Below, one piece after another: positions 16,365-23,861 of a stretch of DNA of 33,374 nt. Source of the DNA: CAYMLL01 sp964390645 (GTDB lineage: Bacteria > Planctomycetota > UBA8108); NCBI GenBank assembly GCA_964390645.1, contig CAYMLL010000042.1, forward strand, positions 1 to 33,374, written 5' to 3'. The notes beneath the pieces are model-generated. The model made no database searches and was not told the DNA's origin. It saw only the letters and a list, made by a program, of their open reading frames with translations. A program made the position numbers and the translations under genes. How positions within the stretch are numbered: position 1 is the stretch's first letter; each line of letters begins with the position of its first letter.

Positions 16365-17058
16365 CCGCGTCCCCCTTCCGCTTGTCGCCCTTCTTCTTGC
16401 CGCCTTTCTTCTTGCCCCCTTCAGCGCCCTTCTTCTTGTTGCCCCGACGCTTCTTGCCGACTTTCTTCGCGACCGCGGCGATGGCCTCCTTCTGCTCGTC
16501 GCTCAGGAGACCCGAAACCTGCTCCTTCACCGACGCGGCGACCTTCGTGCCGACCTCCTTCGTCAGCGCCTTGCGAGCGACCTTGTCACCCTTGCTGTCC
16601 TTGATCTTCTGCTTGTACTCGGCGCGGACAGAGCTCGCCGCCGCGGCAGCGGCGTCGTTGATCTTCGAGACGAGCGTTCGCTGTTCCGCCGCCAGCACCT
16701 CGAGGAGCTTCGCCTGGACGGCCGCCTTGGACTCCCTGAGCGTCCTGTTCGCGGCGCGACGATCCTTGCGCTCGGCGCTCTTGTCCTTGGTGGTCTTCAG
16801 CGCCGCCTTGTAGGCCTCGTCGGCGAGCGCCGCCTGGCGGATCGCTGCCATCTTCGTCCGCTGCTCGCGGGAAAGCGAGACCACGGCGCGAATACCGGGA
16901 ACCGACTTCTGCACGTCCGCCGAGAAGAAGCTCGGCGCGGTCTGCCCGCGACCGGCTCTCTTCTTCTTCGCCTTCTCGTCCTGACCGACGGCGGAAATCG
17001 TCAGACTCACCAGCAAAGCGGTAACGACAACGGAACGACACAACAGAGGCACTTTCAT
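16333..17058 (-). CDS. Lysine-rich exported LTxxQ-like protein
   Basis: A 241-residue protein with a clear signal peptide (VVVTALLVSLTISAVGQ) and AGGAG 8 nt before the ATG. The mature part is predicted largely helical and has three spaced motifs resembling the LTxxQ motif of Spy/CpxP-type periplasmic proteins: LSREQRTKM, LAAEQRTLV and LSDEQKEAI. The last 45 or so residues are almost only Lys, Gly, Asp, Glu and Arg (units like GKKKGGKKKGDK), a highly basic, disordered tail that could bind nucleic acid, polyanions or sulfated polysaccharide. Function is not known. It overlaps the lactonase gene by 32 bp and follows the cytochrome/monooxygenase gene by 100 bp on the same strand. Confidence 0.8.
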   Translation of the reverse strand: MKVPLLCRSVVVTALLVSLTISAVGQDEKAKKKRAGRGQTAPSFFSADVQKSVPGIRAVVSLSREQRTKMAAIRQAALADEAYKAALKTTKDKSAERKDRRAANRTLRESKAAVQAKLLEVLAAEQRTLVSKINDAAAAAASSVRAEYKQKIKDSKGDKVARKALTKEVGTKVAASVKEQVSGLLSDEQKEAIAAVAKKVGKKRRGNKKKGAEGGKKKGGKKKGDKRKGDADAKKEKEAVS

Positions 17059-17158
17059 CTCGAGTCTCCTGACAAGTCGTGAAGGGATCGAAAGGGAAGG
17101 AGAGGACGCGCTGGCCCGCACCAGCGGCCGCCGTATGTCTGACGCCGACCGGACGCCC

Positions 17159-19075
17159 TCAGGGAACGGTCGTATAATACCCCAGGAGGATCGCCATCTC
17201 ATCCTCCGAGGTGACGCCGAAGGTCAGCGGCGACGCCCCCGGATTCGGTGGGTCGTCGTAGGTGTGGGTCACGGCGTAGCGCAGCCCCTCGCCCGGCTCG
17301 AGCCGCAGAGGTGGGTCAAAGATCCTGTATTCCGGGTCGTCCCAGCTGAAGTTGTCGTAGACCACGCCGTCATCCACCGGGCGCCGGTTGCGAAGCAGCG
17401 TCGCGGTGAAGCGCACCCCGTGTCGATGCATGTGGGACGACAGGGAGTGTATCTCGATCCGCCGGGAGAGTCGGCCGTTGGCGCCAATCGGGTCCTGGAT
17501 CGCCTGCGAGAGGCTCGGAAAGTCCTCGGTCGTCGTACGCGTCTGGCCAGGCGGCACGTTGATTCTGGTGTTGATGTCGAAGATCTGCTTCACCGGACGC
17601 CGGAGCTCCCCCGGCTCGGCGAAGAAGAAGTTGATGTAGACCTCGCCGAGTAGCACCTCGCCGCCGGAGAGGTTCAGGTAGTGGGAGTTGAGGTCGAAGC
17701 TCGTGTTGCGGCTGAAGCGGAACCCGACTCCCTCGGGAAAGACGATCGTGAAGAACGACTGCTGCGCGCCGACGACGAGCCGACGGCTCGTCAGGATGTC
17801 GACGACGGACTGCGCCGGACGCAGCCCCGGAGCCGGATTCCCGCCGCCGACCCACTCGTAGAGGATGAAGTGGTGGCTGCTCTCGGTCATGTGGATGTCG
17901 ATGCGCTCGACATCCACGTTCGGGGTCGGGTGATCACGGAAGGGACGCGACGCGAACGAGAAGATCTCACGCTCGGATCTCGGCGCGATCTGGAACGGCT
18001 CGAGATGAATTTGCAGGCCGTTCTCGGGAACCGGGGGAGGGGGCACTCGCTCGGTCGGTGGCGAAGGCTCGTCCGTGATCGCCGGCACTCCCGGAACCGT
18101 CCCGTCGCGCGGCGCTCCGAACGCGATCCACTCGCGGATCGCCTGGAGCGTCGCGTCCGAGAGTGGCTGCGGCGTCGTCGACGGCATGCGGTTGCCTTCA
18201 CCGGGCCCCGGCTCGATCAGCTTCCTGAGCAGGAAGCTGTTCTCCGGAATACCGGCGTCGACACGCAGCGCACCGCGCGCTCGAGCGGCGAGGTTGAAGG
18301 GCTCAACGCCGACCAGGGCCTCGTGGGCGCGGTCGGGCGTCGACAGGTCGAGGTCGGCTCGACGGGTCTCCTCGCTGTGACAAGACGACGATGCGCACGA
18401 GCGTGCGAAGACCATCTCGAAGATGTTGTCGAACGACAGCTCGCCGTCCTCCTGACAGCTGCGCTCCTCGGCCTCGCTGAGCTCCTGGGGCGCCTCGCCG
18501 CCGCGAAAGAGGAAACCGAGCAGCAGCACCGCGTCCGTGACCTGCAGCACACCGTTGGCGTCGACGTCCGCCTGAGGAAAGCACGCCGGAGCGGCACCGC
18601 CCAGGAAGAGACGATTGAGAATGAGGACGGCGTCGGTGAGGTTGCGAACGTCGTCCCCGTCGACGTCGCCGCGCTGCCGCGGATGGGCCTCGGGCATGCC
18701 GTCGTGGATCCACTGACGGACGAGCCCTATCTCGAGATCCGACAGCGGCTCTCCACCGAGCGGCATGCGACTCCCGGCCTCCGGCTCGGCGCTCTGGATC
18801 TTGTCGACGAGCGGGCTCGCGTCCGCATCGCGCGCGACCACCACCGGACCGCCGTACTGCTCACCGACACTGGCGAGGATGGAGTCGTACGTCGAGAGGT
18901 CCACACCGCTGGTCGACTGTCCGATGTGACAGCCCTCACCCCCGCAGCTTCGCTGCAGGATCGGCCGGATCTCGGCGTCGTAGCTCGCCGTGTCGTGCGC
19001 CGAGACGCTGGCGCTGAACACGAGAGCGGAAACCGTCAGACACACGCCCACTGGATACTTCGCCATCGCTCGCAT
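17159..19075 (-). CDS. Secreted fusion: c-type heme domains, dockerin-like EF-hands and PHM-like copper monooxygenase
   Basis: A 638-residue protein with a signal peptide (VCLTVSALVFSASVSA). Residues 44-50 (CGGEGCH) and 227-233 (CASSSCH) are heme-type motifs with four instead of two residues between the cysteines, each in a cytochrome-like domain ending in a RMPxGG/NRMPSTTP segment and WI helix. Between them are two dockerin-like EF-hands (about 136-160 and 169-193). Residues about 352-638 match the peptidylglycine-hydroxylating/dopamine-beta monooxygenase fold. The full copper ligand set is seen: His401-His402 (ESSHHFIL), His465 (LNSHYLN), His548 and His550 (SSHMHRHG) and Met627 (SEDEMAILLGYY). 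It probably hydroxylates an organic substrate outside the cytoplasm with electrons from the heme domains; the substrate is unknown. Confidence 0.85.
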   Translation of the reverse strand: MRAMAKYPVGVCLTVSALVFSASVSAHDTASYDAEIRPILQRSCGGEGCHIGQSTSGVDLSTYDSILASVGEQYGGPVVVARDADASPLVDKIQSAEPEAGSRMPLGGEPLSDLEIGLVRQWIHDGMPEAHPRQRGDVDGDDVRNLTDAVLILNRLFLGGAAPACFPQADVDANGVLQVTDAVLLLGFLFRGGEAPQELSEAEERSCQEDGELSFDNIFEMVFARSCASSSCHSEETRRADLDLSTPDRAHEALVGVEPFNLAARARGALRVDAGIPENSFLLRKLIEPGPGEGNRMPSTTPQPLSDATLQAIREWIAFGAPRDGTVPGVPAITDEPSPPTERVPPPPVPENGLQIHLEPFQIAPRSEREIFSFASRPFRDHPTPNVDVERIDIHMTESSHHFILYEWVGGGNPAPGLRPAQSVVDILTSRRLVVGAQQSFFTIVFPEGVGFRFSRNTSFDLNSHYLNLSGGEVLLGEVYINFFFAEPGELRRPVKQIFDINTRINVPPGQTRTTTEDFPSLSQAIQDPIGANGRLSRRIEIHSLSSHMHRHGVRFTATLLRNRRPVDDGVVYDNFSWDDPEYRIFDPPLRLEPGEGLRYAVTHTYDDPPNPGASPLTFGVTSEDEMAILLGYYTTVP

Positions 19076-19296
19076 GAAGACCCTCTCCCGGTAACCTCTG
19101 AGCTCTCTCGGGCCACCGGACCCGGGGACGCCCGGTCGGTGACAGGCTCCATGCTACCAGTCAAAATCGTCACGTGACAGAGACTTCGTGCTCCCGTCTA
19201 TCGTCGCGGACGGTCCACGTGCGACCCGTCGCGAGCTCCTCGTCGCACGGAGGTCCGGACAGCGACCGTACCGACGCCCCCGTCGATTGACGCAGC

Positions 19297-19324
19297 TTGA
19301 CTGCCCCCGGGGCCCTCCTACAAT
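19297..19324 (+). promoter_or_regulatory. Sigma-70-like promoter for the sulfatase gene
   Basis: TTGACT (19297-19302), a 16-nt spacer and TACAAT (19319-19324) form the best -35/-10 pair in the window, 65 bp upstream of the proposed GTG start at 19389. Confidence 0.6.
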
Positions 19325-19388
19325 TGACGCGCCCGCGGAGTCCGCTCCACCGGCGCGAATCCGGTCGTCGAGAAAAGGGAAAAACGTC

Positions 19389-21455
19389 GTGAGAACGCCT
19401 CCTTCCACCGTCACCGTGGCCCGCCTCGCCGCGTCGATGCTGACAACGATGTGCGCCGTGATGCCCCTGGCCGGTGCGGCGGACTCACGTCCGAACATCG
19501 TCTTCATGTTCACGGACGACCACGCTCCGCACGCGATCGGCGCATACGGCTCGAAGATCAACAAGACGCCCAACCTCGATCGGCTCGCACGCGAGGGCAT
19601 GCTGTTCCGCAACAGCTTCTGCACGAACTCGATCTGCGGACCGAGCCGGGCCGTCATCCTCACCGGAAAGCACAGTCATCTGAATGGCTTCATGACGAAC
19701 GGTGACCGCTTTGACGGCGGGCAGCAGACCTTCGCGAAGCTACTGCGCAAGGCCGGCTACCAGACCGCGATGATCGGGAAGTGGCACCTCAAGTCGGAGC
19801 CGACCGGCTTCGATTTCTGGGAGGTGCTGCGCGGCCAGGGTCCCTACTACAACCCGCCGATGCTGACGCCTGACGGCCCCGTATCACACACGGGCTACAC
19901 CACCGAGGTCATCACGGACATCGCGCTCGACTGGCTGAAGACGAAGCGCGACAGGACGAGGCCCTTTGTCCTCATGTACCAGCACAAGGCCCCCCACCGC
20001 GAGTGGGCCCCGGGGCCGAAGTACCTGAACCTGTACGACGACGTGACGATCCCGGAGCCTGCGACGCTCTTCGACGACTGGTCGAATCGAACGAGCGCCT
20101 GCAAGACGCAGACGATGACGATCGCACGGCACATGTCGAGCCGCGACCTGAAGCTCGTGCCGCCACGCAACTTGACCAGGGAGCAGCTCGCGGCCTGGAA
20201 CGCCGCCTACGGCCCCAAGAACGAGGCATTCCGCAAGGCGAACCTCGAGGGTGACGCGCTCGTGCGCTGGAAGTACCAGCGCTACATCAAGGACTACCTG
20301 CGCTGCATCGCCGCCGTCGACGACAACATAGGCCGCGTCCTCTCCCACCTCGACGAGACCGGATTGCGGGACAACACGATCGTCATCTACAGCTCGGATC
20401 AGGGCTTCTACCTCGGCGACCACGGCTGGTTCGACAAGCGGTGGATGTACGAGGAGTCGCTGAAGATGCCGCTTATCGTGCGCTGGCCCGGCGTCGTCGC
20501 GCCCGGGTCGATCAACACCGACATCGTGCAGAACCTCGACTACGCGCAGACCTTCCTCGAGATCGCTGGAGTGCCGGCTCCCGCCGACATGCAGGGCCGC
20601 AGCCTCGTGCCGCTGCTGCGAGGAACGACGCCGAAGGACTGGCGCACGTCGATGTACTACCACTACTACGAGTTCCCGGGCGCCCACAGCGTTCAACGCC
20701 ACTTCGGCGTACGCACGCAACGGCACAAGCTGATCCATTACTACGACATCAAGGAGTGGGAGCTCTTCGACCTCGCGAAGGACCCGGACGAGCGCGTGAG
20801 CGTTCACACCGACCCGGCGTACGCCGTGGTGCGAACGAAGCTCGAGGCGGAGCTGGTGCGATTGCAGGCGAAGTACGCCGACACCGATCCGATCCGGCCG
20901 CGGCGCGGCCGGGGGCGACCCCGCAGAGCCCTCACGAAACAGGCGAAGCGTGTTGTGCTGAAGCAGGTCCTGTCGCTCGCGAGCCCCGACGGGAAGAGCC
21001 GCTCGGATCTCGACCCCAGCGCCAAGCCGATCACGGTCGGCGCCTGGTGCACGCCGAGAACAGGCGACGGAGTCCTGGTCGCCCACGGCGGCGAGTCACT
21101 CGGCTACAGCCTCCACCTCGTCGGTGGCAGGGTGCGCTTCGCGGTCCGCGACCAGGGAACGCTGCGAGAGGTCACGTCGCCGCAGGCGCTGGCGCCCGGG
21201 AAGCGAGCGCTGCTGGTCGGCGTGCTGACAGCCGGCGGCCGGCTGCGTGTTCTCGTCGACGGCAAGGTCGCCGCCGAGGGACCCGGGCATCTCATCAGCG
21301 CCCGGCCTGCCGACGGGTTGACGGTCGGCGACGACGGCGGCTCCCGTGTCACTTCGTACACCGGCTCGACGAAGCTCGTCGGCAAGCTCGAGGACATCCG
21401 CATCTACTGGGGCGTCCTCGATCGGTCCGCGATCCGCGAGTGGGCGAACGATTGA
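19389..21455 (+). CDS. Formylglycine-dependent sulfatase with C-terminal LamG-like domain
   Basis: A 688-residue exported type I sulfatase that would remove sulfate esters from carbohydrates. A signal peptide (LAASMLTTMCAVMPLAGAA) is followed by the sulfatase domain: NIVFMFTDDHAPHAIGAYG (metal-binding Asp pair), the CGPSR signature (Cys83, converted to formylglycine in this family), TGKHSHLNG, GKWHLK, QHKAPHREW, and YSSDQGFYLGDHGWFDKR. Residues about 515-570 are a basic linker (RPRRGRGRPRRA), and about 570-688 look like a LamG-type carbohydrate-binding module (LEDIRIYWGVLD). The GTG start follows AAGGGA and a good promoter. An upstream GTG at 19188 keeps the frame open but would bury the signal peptide. 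Activity needs a maturase not seen in this window. Confidence 0.9.
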   Translation: MRTPPSTVTVARLAASMLTTMCAVMPLAGAADSRPNIVFMFTDDHAPHAIGAYGSKINKTPNLDRLAREGMLFRNSFCTNSICGPSRAVILTGKHSHLNGFMTNGDRFDGGQQTFAKLLRKAGYQTAMIGKWHLKSEPTGFDFWEVLRGQGPYYNPPMLTPDGPVSHTGYTTEVITDIALDWLKTKRDRTRPFVLMYQHKAPHREWAPGPKYLNLYDDVTIPEPATLFDDWSNRTSACKTQTMTIARHMSSRDLKLVPPRNLTREQLAAWNAAYGPKNEAFRKANLEGDALVRWKYQRYIKDYLRCIAAVDDNIGRVLSHLDETGLRDNTIVIYSSDQGFYLGDHGWFDKRWMYEESLKMPLIVRWPGVVAPGSINTDIVQNLDYAQTFLEIAGVPAPADMQGRSLVPLLRGTTPKDWRTSMYYHYYEFPGAHSVQRHFGVRTQRHKLIHYYDIKEWELFDLAKDPDERVSVHTDPAYAVVRTKLEAELVRLQAKYADTDPIRPRRGRGRPRRALTKQAKRVVLKQVLSLASPDGKSRSDLDPSAKPITVGAWCTPRTGDGVLVAHGGESLGYSLHLVGGRVRFAVRDQGTLREVTSPQALAPGKRALLVGVLTAGGRLRVLVDGKVAAEGPGHLISARPADGLTVGDDGGSRVTSYTGSTKLVGKLEDIRIYWGVLDRSAIREWAND

Positions 21456-21539
21456 CGCGACGGTCCGAATGCTCGAAATCCCTGACAGCCTGTTGAAGAA
21501 CCGCTCCGCATGCGAAAGCGAGCCATCTCGTCCGTGATC

Positions 21540-21639
21540 NNNNNNNNNNNNNNNNNNNNNNNNNNNNNNNNNNNNNNNNNNNNNNNNNNNNNNNNNNNNN
21601 NNNNNNNNNNNNNNNNNNNNNNNNNNNNNNNNNNNNNNN
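21540..21639. other. Assembly gap (100 N)
   Basis: A run of exactly 100 N, the usual placeholder for a gap of unknown size. It removes the region upstream of the PhyH gene, including its promoter, and may hide additional genes. Confidence 0.97.
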
Positions 21640-21651
21640 GAGGAGGCCACG

Positions 21652-22500
21652 ATGTCGACGGACCCGCTGACTCCCGAGCAGCTCTCGATCTACGAGCGGG
21701 ACGGCTACCTCGTCGTGCCGTCACTCTTCGACAGCGAGGAGATCGAGCTGCTCGCACGCGCCGCGAAGAAGGACCGTGATCTGGACGAGCACTCCTTCGG
21801 CAAGGGCGACGGCGAAGGCGGCACGGTTCGACTGTCGCTGTGGAACCACCCCGGCGACGGCATCTACGGCATGTTCGCACGTTGCCACCGCATCGTCGAT
21901 GCGATGGAGCAGATCCTCGGCGGCGAGGTCTACCATTACCATTCGAAGATGATCATGAAGGACGCCAGGGTCGGTGGCGCGTGGACCTGGCACCAGGACT
22001 ACGGCTACTGGTATCAGAACGGCTGCCTTTTTCCACTGATGTCGAGCGCCGTGATCTCGGTCGATCCGGCCACACGCGAGAACGGCTGCCTGCAGCTGCT
22101 GCGCGGCTCACATCACCTCGGACGTGTCGACCACGTGCTCGCGGGAGACCAGGCCGGAGCCGACAAGGAGCGCGTCAACGCGGCGGTCGAGCGACTCGAC
22201 ATCGACCACTGCGAGATGAGCCCGGGCGACGTCGTCTTCTTCCACTGCAACCTGCTGCACCGATCGGACCGCAACCGCTCCGACAAGCCGCGGTGGTCGA
22301 TGATCTGCTGCTACAACGCCGCGCGGAACGATCCCTTCAAGGACTCCCACCACCCGCGGTACACACCCCTGCGCAAGGTCGACGACAGCGCGATCAAGCA
22401 GGTCGGCGTCCGGCGCTTCACCGACGACGCGTCGGACGTCGCGTGGATGGACGATGCGGACGACCAGAGCGCGCGCGGCCTGAACCCGTCGGAGGACTGA
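21652..22500 (+). CDS. Phytanoyl-CoA dioxygenase (PhyH) family protein
   Basis: A 282-residue Fe(II)/2-oxoglutarate-dependent oxygenase of the PhyH superfamily, cytoplasmic by absence of a signal. The iron triad is visible as WHQDYGYW (His114, Asp116) and NLLHRSD (His203); Arg214 in DKPRW is the likely 2-oxoglutarate-binding residue. Other family features are YERDGYLVVPSLF at the N-terminus, MSSAVISVDPATRENGCL and LLRGSHHLG. Bacterial members act on many small molecules, so the substrate is open. GAGGAGG lies just upstream of the ATG, with the gap ending 12 bases before the start. A surface protein gene follows on the same strand. Confidence 0.92.
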   Translation: MSTDPLTPEQLSIYERDGYLVVPSLFDSEEIELLARAAKKDRDLDEHSFGKGDGEGGTVRLSLWNHPGDGIYGMFARCHRIVDAMEQILGGEVYHYHSKMIMKDARVGGAWTWHQDYGYWYQNGCLFPLMSSAVISVDPATRENGCLQLLRGSHHLGRVDHVLAGDQAGADKERVNAAVERLDIDHCEMSPGDVVFFHCNLLHRSDRNRSDKPRWSMICCYNAARNDPFKDSHHPRYTPLRKVDDSAIKQVGVRRFTDDASDVAWMDDADDQSARGLNPSED

Positions 22501-22578
22501 TCGGAGGCCGGCCGCCGGAGAACGCACGGGCGCCATCCCGACGCTGTCTCCGGGGCCGGATGCCTCGCATCATCAACG

Positions 22579-22608
22579 TTGTCTCCCGAGGCAACCGACC
22601 TGTATCAT
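22579..22608 (+). promoter_or_regulatory. Candidate promoter for the DNRLRE-type protein gene
   Basis: TTGTCT (22579-22584), 18-nt spacer and TATCAT (22603-22608), the latter preceded by TG as in extended -10 elements, lie 67 bp before the TTG start at 22675. Confidence 0.4.
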
Positions 22609-22674
22609 CGCCCTTGCGGTCACGAACGCGAACGAAGTCCGGTTCCCGGTTCCGGGTCGAAAGGAGCCTTCAAG

Positions 22675-23460
22675 TTGAAACAGAGAACGAGCTGGGCCCT
22701 CCTGCTGTCGCTTCTCCCAGGCAGCGTGCTCGAAGCGGACACGGTCGCGCTCGAGCCGAGCAAGGACAACACGCTCTTCGAGCAGGCGAACGGCGCACTG
22801 AGCAACGGTTCCGGCGGCTTCATCTTCGCCGGCCTCTCCCGACAGCCGGAGGGCCTGCAGACTCGCCGGGCCGCGATCGCCTTCGACGTCTCCGGGGCCG
22901 TGCCCGCGGGTGCCACGATCACGAGCGCCACGCTGACGATCCGGGTGACTCGCTCGATCAGCAACGAGCTGCCCTCCACCCTGCACCGGCTGACGGCCGA
23001 CTGGGGCGAGGGAGCGTCCGACGCGAACGGCCAGGAAGGAACCGGGACCGCGGCGCAGGACGGCGACGCGACCTGGGTCCACAGCTTCTCGCCGGACACC
23101 GAGTGGGACCGCCCCGGAGGCGACTTCGTCACGACGGCGAGCGCCACGACGGAGATCGGCGCGGTCGGCACCTACGACTGGTCCTCGGCGCTGCTCGCCG
23201 ACGACGTCCAGGACATGCTCGACAACCCCGACGACAACTTCGGCTGGCTCATTCTGTGCGACGAGGAGACCTTCGGCGGCGCCAAGCAGATCGCCTCGCG
23301 CGAGAACACCGACAGCCCGGTTCCCGTCCTCGAGATCGAGTTCGAGCCCCGCGACACGGCCAAGGCTCCCGTCGCGACCCCGGTGGGCCTCGCCCTGCTC
23401 GGACTCGCTCTCCTGGGGGGCGCTGCCCGCATCGACAGACGCCGGGGCATGCCTGCGTGA
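22675..23460 (+). CDS. DNRLRE-domain-type surface protein with C-terminal membrane anchor
   Basis: A 261-residue protein starting at a TTG with a strong Shine-Dalgarno (AAAGGAG, 8 nt away), which decides the start over the open frame upstream. The signal peptide (TSWALLLSLLPGSVLEA) precedes a beta-sandwich of the DNRLRE/disaggregatase-related type: SKDNTLFEQANGALSNGSGG, RRAAIAFDVSGAVPAGATI, SATLTIRV, and DDNFGWLILCDEE near the end. The C-terminus (ATPVGLALLGLALLGGAA then RIDRRRG) is a hydrophobic segment with Arg after it, like sorting signals of the PEP-CTERM kind but without a PEP motif. Likely a structural or adhesive surface protein; no enzyme activity is evident. Confidence 0.8.
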   Translation: MKQRTSWALLLSLLPGSVLEADTVALEPSKDNTLFEQANGALSNGSGGFIFAGLSRQPEGLQTRRAAIAFDVSGAVPAGATITSATLTIRVTRSISNELPSTLHRLTADWGEGASDANGQEGTGTAAQDGDATWVHSFSPDTEWDRPGGDFVTTASATTEIGAVGTYDWSSALLADDVQDMLDNPDDNFGWLILCDEETFGGAKQIASRENTDSPVPVLEIEFEPRDTAKAPVATPVGLALLGLALLGGAARIDRRRGMPA

Positions 23461-23600
23461 GACCGTGGGCCCGGCGAACGATGGCCCGCCTAGCACAACG
23501 ACGAGACAGGTTGGAAGGTGGGGCGCCACGACCCGGTGCCCTGCCTGCCAGCTCTCGCGGCCTTGATACCCCGCGGCGATCCTGCCCCACTACGCTGGGG

Positions 23601-23857
23601 ATCACGGCGCTGAAGATCACGGCGCTGAAGATCACGGCGCTGAAGATCACGGCGNNNNNNNNNNNNNNNNNNNNNNNNNNNNNNNNNNNNNNNNNNNNNN
23701 NNNNNNNNNNNNNNNNNNNNNNNNNNNNNNNNNNNNNNNNNNNNNNNNNNNNNNCACGGCGCTGAAGATCACGGCGCTGAAGATCACGGCGCTGAAGATC
23801 ACGGCGCTGAAGATCACGGCGCTGGGCATCACCGCGCTGGGCATCACCGCGCCGCGG
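23601..23857. repeat. 15-bp tandem repeat array interrupted by a gap
   Basis: Units of atcacggcgctgaag repeat head to tail, about 3.6 copies before the gap (23601-23654) and about 7 after (23755-23857). The last three drift (aag to ggc, acg to acc), the rest are identical. Each unit carries one GATC. One plus-strand frame reads ITALK repeats and one minus-strand frame reads IFSAV repeats, but neither has a start with a ribosome-binding site, so the array is treated as non-coding. It fills most of the 23461-23861 spacer between convergent genes; 23461-23600 shows nothing else. Confidence 0.92.
23655..23754. other. Assembly gap (100 N) inside the tandem repeat
   Basis: A placeholder of exactly 100 N. 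The repeat phase on the two sides differs by two bases for this length, so the true array length is unknown and the gap size is nominal. Confidence 0.97.
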
Positions 23858-23861
23858 GTCA

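Noticed and set aside
14388..16604. 738-codon plus-strand open frame opposite the lactonase
   Set aside because: Shadow of the propeller gene, whose metal ligands and repeats are unambiguous on the minus strand.
17169..17180. tataatac box as a promoter
   Set aside because: It lies inside the 3' end of the heme/copper gene with no plus-strand gene downstream; it encodes the C-terminal Gly-Tyr-Tyr-Thr segment on the minus strand.
23601..23857. CRISPR array
   Set aside because: Repeats are 15 bp and contiguous without spacers, and no cas gene is nearby.
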